Source: Gemmatimonadaceae bacterium
Lineage (GTDB): Bacteria; Gemmatimonadota; Gemmatimonadetes; Gemmatimonadales; Gemmatimonadaceae
Length of the DNA stretch: 64,000 bases
Assembly (NCBI GenBank): GCA_036496605.1
Contig: DASXKV010000003.1
Span: forward strand, 124,001 to 188,000
Reading direction: 5' to 3'
The translations under genes and the position numbers were made by a program. Positions 16,847-25,137 of the stretch are shown piece after piece; the stretch's first letter is position 1, and every line of letters starts with the position of its first letter. The notes beneath the pieces are model-generated. The model was not told where the DNA came from and searched no databases. It saw only the letters and a program-made list of their open reading frames with translations.

Positions 16847-19042
16847 TCAGGGCGGTGTCGACGGAACCTTCGTCGGGGCGGCCAGCCCGATGAGGCTAAT
16901 GAACGCGGTGAGTTTCAGCGGAGAGTTCTCGATGTTGCTTGGCGTCGGCGTCGCCACGATGCCGAAGCTCTGGCCCTTGGCAAACAACACGATCCATTGC
17001 CCGCCTGCCGCGATACCGTTCGCGTCAGTCGTTGTTTTCGTATTTGCGCTGTCGAGTATCGACAACGGGTCCGCGCTCCAGGAAACGGGGATGCCCGCAA
17101 TGCCATTGCCCACCTTGTCGATTACGCGGACCGAGGGGAACAAGGTATCGACGGTCGTGAAGAGTGTCGTCGTATCCGCCACGCCCCACGCCACGATTGA
17201 CTCGATCGGTCCGGGCGACACCGCGATGGTCTGGGACGTCGCCGGCGCCAGCGCTTGCTTTGCGTCAAAGAACTCCAACTGCCACGCGCCGACGGAAAGA
17301 TTCATTGAGAGGTTTGTAAATGTGGCGACACCGCTTGGGTCGGTCGTCACCTGCGTCGTGCCGCCAATTCCCTGCGGGAGCGTATCGCTGACCGACCGTG
17401 TCGCCGCGATCGCTGTCGGAGCGCTGAGCCGACTCGTGCTCACCGCGCCGGTTGGATTGAATCGCCGCGTTGTCGGTGCACTGACTTTTCGATTCAGCGA
17501 CGACCCCGTGGCTCCAGGCGCTACAGCGACCCCGCAAGCCCTCGAGGAGCAGTCGACGACCGGGCTCACCAGAATCGTCAGCCCACCCAACCCGACGGCG
17601 TTGCCGTATAGATCGGTGACCTGCACCTTCGGCTGCGCGCCTAACGGGAGCGTCGCCTGAGCCGCCGTCGACGGCTGCTGAAGGATGGCGAGGAGCTTCG
17701 GCGCGCCCGCCTGCAGCGTCTCGGCGAACGCCACGGGCGTGAGCGAGGTTTGCGGTGAGGACGCGGTCACCCCGACGGTCCCCGCGAGACGGCCGGCGAC
17801 GAGCGTCGCCTGCGCGACGCCGGTGTTGTCCGTCGAGGTGTGCACGAGCGTCTGCGGCGCGGTACCAGGAACGGCGACGAGCCCTGCCTGTCCCGAGGTG
17901 ACCTGAAAATCGATCGCCTGCTGCTGCACCGGATTGCCGAAGGCGTCGGTGACTTTGACGCTCAGTGCTTTGCCGAGCGTCGCGAGCACCGTGTCGATCT
18001 GGTTGGCGCCTCCGGCCAAGCCTAACACGGCCGCCGCCGCTGCCGTGGCGCTCGAGGCGACCCGCGTCGTCACGTTAGGCGATCCTGCCACCGTCGCCGT
18101 GAACGCGTACGTGCCGATTCCTGTGCCCAGGGTGAGTGTAGTCGACGCGACGCCCGTCACGTCGGTCGTCGCGCTCGCCGGCAATACGCTCCCTCCGCCC
18201 ACCGCCGTGAAGCTTACCGTCGCTCCGATCACCGCATTCCCATTCGCGTCGAATGCTTGCACTTGCAGCTTGGTTGGAAGCGCCAGGCCGGCGAGACCGC
18301 TCTGGTTGTCACCGGCAATCACCGTGAGCCTGACCGCCGGTTGCACGTTGATAACGGCCTGTCCCGTAACGCCATTCAGGCCCATCGCAATCAGCGATGT
18401 CGATCCCGATTTCCCCGTCGTCGTCACGAGCCCCGCTTGCGAGACCGTGGCAATGCTCGAATCGGCCGTGCTCCACGTCAGCGGCAGGCCCGTGATGGTT
18501 TGCTCGGACGCATCGAACGCGTGCGCGACGAATAGCAGCGACGTCAGCGGTGCGAGCGTCGCTGGCTGCGGCGAGAGACTGATGAATGCCGCTGTCGCGC
18601 CAGGCCCCACGTAGTTCAGGCCCACTGGCTCGGGCGCTGTCGCCGTCGCTCCCTGCTTCGCGAGAAAATCCTGCGTGCCTGAGAAGTATGCTGTCGTGCC
18701 TTCCCGTAGTTCCACCGTGGCGGCGACGTTTTGCTGCGTGCCGTGAATCTCCAGATCGAGATCGATCGTTACCTGGTCCGCCGTGGCTGGGAACGCGATC
18801 GTCGTGTCCTTCAAAACAGGCCCGGCTTCGTCTCCGGCCGCCACGTGTACGACGACGTGAACATTGTCCAGCGCGACCGCAAAGGCGCTGAGATTCTGGT
18901 AGATCTGCTGCGCCTGTGCGGAAAACCGAGGCAGCAGTGCGATGCGAAGTGGCGTGCGATGGAGACTCGTCGCCGAATCCGAGCAGCTGACGGCAACGAC
19001 GGCAAGCAGCGATGAAACGACGCGCGAGGCCAAACGGCGCAT
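16847..19042 (-). CDS. Large Ig-like repeat lipoprotein, paralogue of the preceding one
   Basis: The 731-residue protein has a lipoprotein signal (LLAVVAVSCSDS, lipobox Cys near residue 20). The N-terminal module, with FSAQAQQIYQNLSAFAVALD and NYVGPGATAAF, corresponds in order to REAQEIAQSLSAAGLAID and TYVGPGAAATL in the neighbour. It then has a Big_2-like domain and several Big_1-like repeats (VTDAFGNPV, VTDLYGNAV, VIDKVGNGI). The C-terminal propeller of the neighbour is missing. It lies upstream of the larger protein, with 222 bp between them on the same strand, so the pair probably arose by duplication. A surface or adhesin function is inferred from domains only. Confidence 0.85.
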   Translation of the reverse strand: MRRLASRVVSSLLAVVAVSCSDSATSLHRTPLRIALLPRFSAQAQQIYQNLSAFAVALDNVHVVVHVAAGDEAGPVLKDTTIAFPATADQVTIDLDLEIHGTQQNVAATVELREGTTAYFSGTQDFLAKQGATATAPEPVGLNYVGPGATAAFISLSPQPATLAPLTSLLFVAHAFDASEQTITGLPLTWSTADSSIATVSQAGLVTTTGKSGSTSLIAMGLNGVTGQAVINVQPAVRLTVIAGDNQSGLAGLALPTKLQVQAFDANGNAVIGATVSFTAVGGGSVLPASATTDVTGVASTTLTLGTGIGTYAFTATVAGSPNVTTRVASSATAAAAAVLGLAGGANQIDTVLATLGKALSVKVTDAFGNPVQQQAIDFQVTSGQAGLVAVPGTAPQTLVHTSTDNTGVAQATLVAGRLAGTVGVTASSPQTSLTPVAFAETLQAGAPKLLAILQQPSTAAQATLPLGAQPKVQVTDLYGNAVGLGGLTILVSPVVDCSSRACGVAVAPGATGSSLNRKVSAPTTRRFNPTGAVSTSRLSAPTAIAATRSVSDTLPQGIGGTTQVTTDPSGVATFTNLSMNLSVGAWQLEFFDAKQALAPATSQTIAVSPGPIESIVAWGVADTTTLFTTVDTLFPSVRVIDKVGNGIAGIPVSWSADPLSILDSANTKTTTDANGIAAGGQWIVLFAKGQSFGIVATPTPSNIENSPLKLTAFISLIGLAAPTKVPSTPP

Positions 19043-19161
19043 GAGGCGAGACGGCTGGAAATGAAGACGCCTCCTGTCGGAGGCGCTACGATCACGTCGA
19101 CCTCAACATACTGCCGCGCACGGCGGCTCGCGGCAAGCCCGCGAGCCGTTACGCGCCGCGC

Positions 19162-21270
19162 CTAGAACTTCACGAGCTCTTCCACTGCGCGCTTGATCCC
19201 GTCCACCTGCGGCAGAATCGCATCCTCGAGTTGTGGTGCATAGCCGACGTACGTGTCCGCCGACGCGACACGCTTGACCGGCGCATCGAGCCACGCGAAG
19301 CAGTCGTCCGCGATGCGCGCGGCGATCTCCGCGCCGTAGCCCCACGAAAGCGAATCCTCGTACAGCACCATCGCGCGATTGGTGCGCCGCACCGACTCGA
19401 ACACGCGCTCCTGATCCCACGGAGACAGCGACCGCAAGTCGATCACTTCCGCACTGATGCCTTGGTCCGCCAGCTGGTTGGCCGCCGCAAAAGCGCGCTG
19501 CACGGTCGCGCCGTAAGTGATGATCGTTGCGTCGGTCCCCTCGCGTACGACCTTCGCCTTACCGAAGGGGATCATGAAGTTCGGACCTGGATACGCCGCC
19601 TTGTTGTACGTCTGGCGGTAGAGATGCTTGTGCTCGAGGAACATCACTGGATCTTCGCAGCGTATCGCCGTGCGCAGGAGGCCGTTCGCATCGAGTGCCG
19701 TCGCCGGACATACGACGCGCAATCCAGGACAGTGCGTGAACAGCGATGCACCCGTCTGCGAGTGATAGATCGCGCCGCGGATGTAGCCTCCGTACGTCAC
19801 GCGCACGACGAGGGGAGCGCTGAATACCCCGTTCGATCGCCAGCGCATCGTCGACAGTTCGTCACGCAGCTGCATGTACGCCGGCCAGATGTAATCGAAG
19901 AATTGGATCTCGACGACCGGCTTGAATCCGCGCAGCGCGAGCCCGATCGCGCGGCCGATGATGTTCGCTTCTGCTAATGGTGTGTTGTAGACGCGCGCGC
20001 CGCCGAATTCCTTTTGCAGTCCCCACGTGACTTTGAATACGCCCCCTTTGCCCTTCACCTTGCCGGCATATTCTTCGCGCGAGATGTCGGCGACGTCCTC
20101 ACCGAAAACCAGAATTCTCTGATCGCGGCGCATCTCGTCTTTCATGCAGGCATTCAGGAGATCGACCATCGTCGTCTCGTTGCCGGAGAACTGCGGGTCG
20201 TCCTCCGTGTCGAAGCGCTCGCTCGTTGGATCGACGTCCGGCGAATACACGTTGACGTAGACGGTCTCCGGACCAGGTTGCGGCGCCTCGAGCGCGGCAT
20301 CGGTCGCCGCCTGGACTTCGGCGTCAGCCTCTTCCCGAATGCGCCGAAGGTCGCTCTCGCTCGCGTGCCCGTCGGCAATCAACCAGCGCGGGAACGCTGC
20401 CACGGGATCGATGGCCGCATCGGCTTGGCGCTCTTCGGGAGTTCGGTAAAGTTTCTCGTCGTCGGACAGCGAGTGTGAGTACGGTCGAATCACTTTCGCG
20501 TGCACGAGGGCAACGCCCTTCCGCTTGCGCGCATACTCGACCGCTTTGCGCATGACCTCGTAACTCGCCACCAGATCGCAGCCGTCGACCTCTTGTACGA
20601 AGAGATTCGGGAACGAGCTCACGAGCTTCGATATCGATCCGCCAGCCGTGTTCACCTCGACCGGAACCGAGATCGCGTAGCCATTGTCTTCGACCAGATA
20701 GACGACGGGAAGCTTGAGATTGCACGCGGTGTTGAGACTTTCCCAGAACTCGCCTTCGCTCGTTTGCCCCTCACCGGTCGTGCAGAGCACGACTTCGTCT
20801 TTCTGAAAGCCTTCAGTGATGCCGAGAAGTTTCGCGCGAAGTGTCGCTTCAGCGGCACCGACGCTCTGGAGGAACTGTGTTCCCGTCGGTGACGACACCG
20901 AAACGATGTTCAGTTCTTTCTTTCCCCAGTGACTCGGCATCTGTCGTCCGCCAGAGTTCGGATCGCTCGCGGCGCCGACGGCGGAGAGCAGCATCTCCGT
21001 TGGCGTTTCGCCGAGCTGAAGACAGAGCGCACGATCTCGGTAGTAGAGAAAGAACCAGTCGTTGGCCGGCCGAAGCGCGAGGCCGGCGGCGACGCAAATG
21101 GCTTCATGGCCAGCGCCGGAGATCTGGAAGAAGATCTTGTTCTGGCCTTTGAGCTGGATTTCCTTGTCGTCCAGGCGCCGCGAAAGCAGCATCGTGCGGT
21201 AGGCGCCAACCAGCTGATCTGTCGTGAGGCCGCCGGCGCTCTTGCGCTCGGCTCGCGTCTGTGTGGCCAT
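19162..21270 (-). CDS. 2-oxoacid dehydrogenase E1 component, fused alpha and beta subunits
   Basis: The 702-residue protein joins an E1-alpha part (about 1-330) to an E1-beta part (about 365-702). The alpha part has the thiamine diphosphate motif [15 protein letters not shown] ending in EDNGYA. The beta part has [40 protein letters not shown] and [13 protein letters not shown], as in branched-chain 2-oxoacid dehydrogenases. It would decarboxylate branched-chain or related 2-oxoacids and pass the acyl group to a lipoamide E2. Single-chain fused E1 of this type is known in several phyla. No E2 or E3 gene is adjacent. The gene stands alone on the minus strand, with a 245-bp gap to the HIT gene. 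Confidence 0.92.
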   Translation of the reverse strand: MATQTRAERKSAGGLTTDQLVGAYRTMLLSRRLDDKEIQLKGQNKIFFQISGAGHEAICVAAGLALRPANDWFFLYYRDRALCLQLGETPTEMLLSAVGAASDPNSGGRQMPSHWGKKELNIVSVSSPTGTQFLQSVGAAEATLRAKLLGITEGFQKDEVVLCTTGEGQTSEGEFWESLNTACNLKLPVVYLVEDNGYAISVPVEVNTAGGSISKLVSSFPNLFVQEVDGCDLVASYEVMRKAVEYARKRKGVALVHAKVIRPYSHSLSDDEKLYRTPEERQADAAIDPVAAFPRWLIADGHASESDLRRIREEADAEVQAATDAALEAPQPGPETVYVNVYSPDVDPTSERFDTEDDPQFSGNETTMVDLLNACMKDEMRRDQRILVFGEDVADISREEYAGKVKGKGGVFKVTWGLQKEFGGARVYNTPLAEANIIGRAIGLALRGFKPVVEIQFFDYIWPAYMQLRDELSTMRWRSNGVFSAPLVVRVTYGGYIRGAIYHSQTGASLFTHCPGLRVVCPATALDANGLLRTAIRCEDPVMFLEHKHLYRQTYNKAAYPGPNFMIPFGKAKVVREGTDATIITYGATVQRAFAAANQLADQGISAEVIDLRSLSPWDQERVFESVRRTNRAMVLYEDSLSWGYGAEIAARIADDCFAWLDAPVKRVASADTYVGYAPQLEDAILPQVDGIKRAVEELVKF

Positions 21271-21516
21271 AGCCCAGCGAAGTCTCCGTGTCTGAGGGCG
21301 ACGCGATTAAGGTAGCACGCTGCGAGCCCAAGCGGTTGATGGGTGATAGTGGCTCGTGGTTGGTGAGCAAGGAAGGCCGGCGAACTCAGCTCGCCGCTCA
21401 TCCGAATCCACGATCCACCAACGACAGGCTACCACCCGGCCCTTTCGTCCGACCTCAAGCACTGGCATTCGACCTGCGTTTGGAGGCCACTAACCACTCC
21501 GACCGTGAGGACCTCG

Positions 21517-22038
21517 ATGCGTAAGGCAGATGTGCATTGCACCTTTTGCGATCTGATTCACGGTGCGGGGGAGGCTTCCATCTGCTACGAGGACTCCGAT
21601 GCACTGGCGTTCATGGACATTCAACCGGTGAACCCGGGCCACGTGCTTGTAGTACCCAGGCAACACCACGAGTCCCTCGTCGACACGCCGCCAGAGCTGG
21701 CGATGCATCTCTTTCAAGTCTCCATGAAGCTCGCCGGCGTGATTCGAAAGGTCACCAAAGTGGACGACATGAACATCGTCGTGAGTAGCGGGAAGACGGC
21801 CGGTCAGGACGTCTTCCACTATCACGTGCACCTCATTCCGCGTCGCGAAGAGGACGGCTTCGACATCCCGCTTCCCTTTGGCGGCTCGGAGATGCCGGAT
21901 CGTACCCTGCTCGACGCGATGGCCGTGCGTATCATCGCCGCGCTGCGTGATCCGGTGCGCGGTCGTTGGAATGGTCATGACGGATTCGACGATCGCGAAC
22001 AGGACGTTCCGAAGACGGCCGACGCGAGAGTGGCTTGA
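21517..22038 (+). CDS. HIT-family nucleotide-binding hydrolase
   Basis: The 173-residue protein starts at ATG 21517, with GTGAGG seven bases upstream. It has a zinc-binding-like pair CTFC at residues 8-11, as in many HinT/Fhit-like proteins, and the histidine triad H101, H103, H105 in FHYHVHLIPRR. HIT proteins hydrolyse nucleotide phosphoramidates or dinucleoside polyphosphates in the cytoplasm. The C-terminal 45 residues are longer than in HinT and are rich in acidic residues. A terminator at 22281-22328 lies about 240 bp downstream. Confidence 0.9.
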   Translation: MRKADVHCTFCDLIHGAGEASICYEDSDALAFMDIQPVNPGHVLVVPRQHHESLVDTPPELAMHLFQVSMKLAGVIRKVTKVDDMNIVVSSGKTAGQDVFHYHVHLIPRREEDGFDIPLPFGGSEMPDRTLLDAMAVRIIAALRDPVRGRWNGHDGFDDREQDVPKTADARVA

Positions 22039-22280
22039 GTAACGAGCTTGTCAAACGCGCGTGACCCGAGAGACTTCTCGTACGTCTCCCTCTTGCGAGG
22101 CTGACGTACGCGTTGCATTTGTACGTCAGCGCGTGGCGCCCGGGAACCGGCCGCCGCGACGCGACACGGAGGCGAATGAGCGTCAGGAGTCGACTTCATA
22201 AGCGACATCCCGATACCGACGAGCGGCCACGCGAGCGGCCTGTGCGCTCGACCCTTCGACATCGCGTCTTTACGCTCTAC
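22039..22280 (+). ncRNA. Possible structured RNA or long 3' untranslated region before a strong terminator
   Basis: No coding frame with convincing start and composition was found. The stretch contains a perfect 10-bp stem, GCTGACGTAC (22100-22109) with GTACGTCAGC (22121-22130), and ends at a perfect 19-bp terminator. A 240-bp distance from the last gene to such a terminator is unusual in this tightly packed window, so a small RNA or a structured leader for the downstream HNH gene is possible. There is no match to a known RNA family that I can recognise. Confidence 0.3.
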
Positions 22281-22328
22281 GCGACGCCCCGCAGCGGGAA
22301 CGACTCCCGCTGCGGGGCGTCGCTTTTT
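22281..22328 (+). terminator. Strong intrinsic terminator
   Basis: A perfect 19-bp stem is formed by 22281-22299 (GCGACGCCCCGCAGCGGGA) and 22305-22323, with loop ACGAC, followed by TTTTT at 22324-22328. It would end plus-strand transcription from the HIT gene or from a small RNA. The HNH frame begins only 8 bases later, so it could also act as an attenuator for that gene. Confidence 0.93.
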
Positions 22329-22335
22329 CAGCGAG

Positions 22336-22764
22336 GTGAAATTGTCTCCACGTCGACACTATCACCACGTCCGCCTTCCTCGTCTTCCTCGAACCTCGCG
22401 TCGCGACAAGCGCACGGAGCGCGCTTTTCGTGTAGCCTGCGGCCACCAGAAGCGTGCGATCAAGCACGCAATGATGCGTGACTGCTGCCGTCGGTGCGTG
22501 TACTGCGCCGCCCCGCTCGACTTCGACATCGCGACCATCGATCACGTCCTGCCGCTTGCCAAGGGTGGCATTCATGCGCCCGGCAATCTCGTCGCCGCTT
22601 GCGGTCGCTGTAATCGTCTCAAAGGCGATCTCCTTCCAACCGAATTCTTCGCCCGATATCCCTGGGCGGGATTGAACTTCATCCACTACGCACGCGCCGT
22701 GCACCGCGCCCTGAAGCGTTGCGCGCGCCGCGCCGTGAGCCTCGCCTACGCACGAGCTGCCTAA
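22336..22764 (+). CDS. HNH endonuclease-like protein
   Basis: The 142-residue reading has a basic N-terminal third and an HNH module with CVYC at 54-57, [11 protein letters not shown] with D69-H70, and CGRC at 89-92. It ends in a helical basic tail. The module parallels the paralogue at 9248-9535 (CVYC, VDH, NLVTACRAC). The GTG at 22336 is the longest start, but its GAGG is too close. The ATG at 22471 gives a 97-residue form close in size to the paralogue and may be the true start. The stop codon lies within the word GCCTAACG. Confidence 0.75.
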   Translation: MKLSPRRHYHHVRLPRLPRTSRRDKRTERAFRVACGHQKRAIKHAMMRDCCRRCVYCAAPLDFDIATIDHVLPLAKGGIHAPGNLVAACGRCNRLKGDLLPTEFFARYPWAGLNFIHYARAVHRALKRCARRAVSLAYARAA

Positions 22765-22804
22765 CGAGTCATCGCGACCCCTCAACTCTCTGCCCCGCGC
22801 TCCT

Positions 22805-23197
22805 ACGTCCCGTCAGAACTTCGCGTCCGGCACTCCCTGGGAGCCGATTGTCGGCTATTCTCGCGCTGTGCGCGTCGGCCAGTGGGTGCACGTCTCCGGC
22901 ACCACCGCTACAGGAATCGACGGCAAGCTCGTCGGCATCGGTGACGCCGCCGGCCAAACCCGGCAGGCACTCGCGAACATAACGAGCGCTCTTACCCGGG
23001 CCGGCGCGCGCCTCGAGGACGTCGTTCGCACCCGCATCTACGTCGTGAACATCGCCCGCGACTGGGACGCCATCGGCCGCGCCCACGGCGACGTGTTCCG
23101 AGACATCCGCCCGGCGACGTCCATGGTCGAGGTGCGATCGCTCATCGATCCGAATATGCTCGTCGAAATCGAAGCGGAGGCGTGGTTAGGCGACTGA
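22805..23197 (+). CDS. RidA-family (YjgF/Rid) protein, apparent ACG start
   Basis: The protein is a Rid-family member: [20 protein letters not shown] at the N-terminus, [10 protein letters not shown], and R-IYVVNI and [13 protein letters not shown] near the end. Related proteins deaminate reactive enamine/imine intermediates in the cytoplasm. The conserved N-terminus begins at 22808, but no ATG, GTG or TTG lies upstream in this frame. An ACG at 22805 sits exactly where ATG is expected. A GTG at 22868 would delete the first beta-strands. I therefore place the start at ACG, with the caveat of a mutation or sequence error. The arginine in VRTRIYV fits the active-site arginine of RidA-like enzymes. 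Confidence 0.78.
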   Translation, partial: TSRQNFASGTPWEPIVGYSRAVRVGQWVHVSGTTATGIDGKLVGIGDAAGQTRQALANITSALTRAGARLEDVVRTRIYVVNIARDWDAIGRAHGDVFRDIRPATSMVEVRSLIDPNMLVEIEAEAWLGD

Positions 23198-23234
23198 GCA
23201 ACGGCACCAACCACCAATCACCGGCAACCGAGCT

Positions 23235-25091
23235 TCAGTAATCGACTGGCCGCAGATAGCTCTCATTGATCGCTGTCGGTGAGACCATCGCCACCGTAGG
23301 CAGTTTCCGCTTCCAATGCGTATTCTCTACTCGCTTCGTCACGAGGGCCACTTCATCCGCGTCGAACCCGTGCGCGATCAAATCCGCGCCACTATATCCG
23401 CTCAGCATCCAGTTGAGTAATTCGTCGGCTCTCGCGTAGCTGATGCCGAAGTCCCCCTCGTCCGTCTGGCCGACAACGAGGTCCGCCGTTGGCGGCTTCG
23501 CCACGATCACCTCCGGCACGCCGAGATGCCGCGCGAGCGCCCACACCTGCGTCTTGAACAGATCGCCTAACGGGTTGATCGGCGGTGAGTCGTCGGCATG
23601 CCACGTGAAGTAGCCGAACATTCGCTCGGTCTTGTTGCCGGTGCCCAACGGAATTGCCCGGTATTTCGCCGAGAGATCGAACAACGTGATCATCCGCATC
23701 CGCGCCATCACATTCCCGCGCCGGCCCCCATCGGCCTCGGGAACGTTCGCGAGGTAGCCATCGACTGCCGGGGAGATGTCCATCGTCTCGGCGCAGATCC
23801 CGAGCGCATCGATCACGAGCTGCGCATGCTCGAGACTCGCCGGGCTCGACGTCCGATATGGCATTCGCACGCCGACGACGTTCTTCGGACCGAGCGCGCG
23901 CGCCGCGAGATACGCCGTCACGGCGGAATCCACGCCGCCCGACACGCCGATCACCGCGGCGTGAAATCCGCGCTGCCGCATCTCTTCGCGAATGAACTCC
24001 GTGAGCCAGTCGCTCGTGAGCTTCGCGTCGATCTCGAGCGGCGACGGACCCTCCCTACGACTCGGCAGCGCCACGACGCGAAATGAGTGTTCGCTCACGT
24101 CTGCCTTCTTGCCCGGCGTGCGCCTCGACGTGGCACGTGGCGCTTCTATCGTTGGCTCGCAGGATGGCCCATCATAGCGGAGATTCGCCGGTGCGTGATT
24201 GCGCACCGCCTCGAGACTTGCGGCGAGATGCGGCGCCATCACCTCGAGATCGGCCACGAGCGGCATGTCGGCGCGTGCGCGTGTGACATCGGCGAGATCG
24301 ATCGTCGCCGTCACGACCGCTTCCTCCCACAACGGACCTCGCCCACGGACTTCTCCCTTCGGTCCGGCCACGAGCGCCGAACCTGGAAAAACCTTGCCCC
24401 CCTCGCTGCCGACGAGATTCGCGAGCATCACGTACACGCCGTGCTCGTCCGCGATGTCGCGAATGAGCCGTTCCCATCGGCTCACGCTCGCCGGACCAGG
24501 CACATCGTCATCCTTCGGCCATGGGCCGCGGGCCGGCGGCGCCGAGCAGACGAAAATGACCTGTGCCCCGTCGAGGGCGGCGATCGTCGCTGTCATGCTG
24601 TGCCACGCATCCTCGCAGACGAGCAACGCGGCACGTCCCCACGAAGTATCGAACGCGCGCACTTCGGTGCCGCGCTCGACGAACCGCTCTTCGTCGAACA
24701 ACCCGTATGTCGGCAGGAACATCTTTCGATGCACATGACGGATCTGCGGCTCGCCGTTTCCGAGCGTCACGTACATCGCGCTGTTGTACAGCTTGTTGTT
24801 CCAGATTTCGTAAAAACCGAGAGTGACGTCGAGTGGACGCGGAGTCCTCACGGCGGAGTGGTACTTTGAATCGAGCTCGCGCGCGAGCTCGCCTGCGGTC
24901 ATCGCCTCCTCTCTCACGCCACCCTCGAGGAAGTAGCCCGTGAGCGCCGTCTCCGGTAGCGCGAGCACCGTCGGATACGGATCGAGCTCACCGAGTTGCG
25001 TTAATAGGCCGCCGAGGCGCTCCAGGTTCGCGCGAAAGTCTGCCTTTCGAGGTTTGAACTGGGCGATGGCAATATGTACGAGTGGTGCCAT
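23235..25091 (-). CDS. nadE: Glutamine-dependent NAD+ synthetase
   Basis: The 618-residue enzyme has an N-terminal nitrilase-type glutaminase (E47 in LPETALTGY, K123 in HRKMFLPTYG, C159 in VCEDAW). Its C-terminal synthetase has the ATP pyrophosphatase P-loop SGGVDS at 384-389 and IPLGTGNKTERMFGYFT. It converts nicotinic acid adenine dinucleotide, ATP and glutamine to NAD+, the last step of NAD biosynthesis. Ammonia from the first domain is channelled to the second. Length is normal for this fused form. It is transcribed divergently from the penicillin-binding protein gene, with 46 bp between start codons. Confidence 0.96.
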   Translation of the reverse strand: MAPLVHIAIAQFKPRKADFRANLERLGGLLTQLGELDPYPTVLALPETALTGYFLEGGVREEAMTAGELARELDSKYHSAVRTPRPLDVTLGFYEIWNNKLYNSAMYVTLGNGEPQIRHVHRKMFLPTYGLFDEERFVERGTEVRAFDTSWGRAALLVCEDAWHSMTATIAALDGAQVIFVCSAPPARGPWPKDDDVPGPASVSRWERLIRDIADEHGVYVMLANLVGSEGGKVFPGSALVAGPKGEVRGRGPLWEEAVVTATIDLADVTRARADMPLVADLEVMAPHLAASLEAVRNHAPANLRYDGPSCEPTIEAPRATSRRTPGKKADVSEHSFRVVALPSRREGPSPLEIDAKLTSDWLTEFIREEMRQRGFHAAVIGVSGGVDSAVTAYLAARALGPKNVVGVRMPYRTSSPASLEHAQLVIDALGICAETMDISPAVDGYLANVPEADGGRRGNVMARMRMITLFDLSAKYRAIPLGTGNKTERMFGYFTWHADDSPPINPLGDLFKTQVWALARHLGVPEVIVAKPPTADLVVGQTDEGDFGISYARADELLNWMLSGYSGADLIAHGFDADEVALVTKRVENTHWKRKLPTVAMVSPTAINESYLRPVDY

Positions 25092-25137
25092 GCCTTAATT
25101 GTATCTTTGCTGTGCGCTCAGGGTAGAACTCCTCTGC

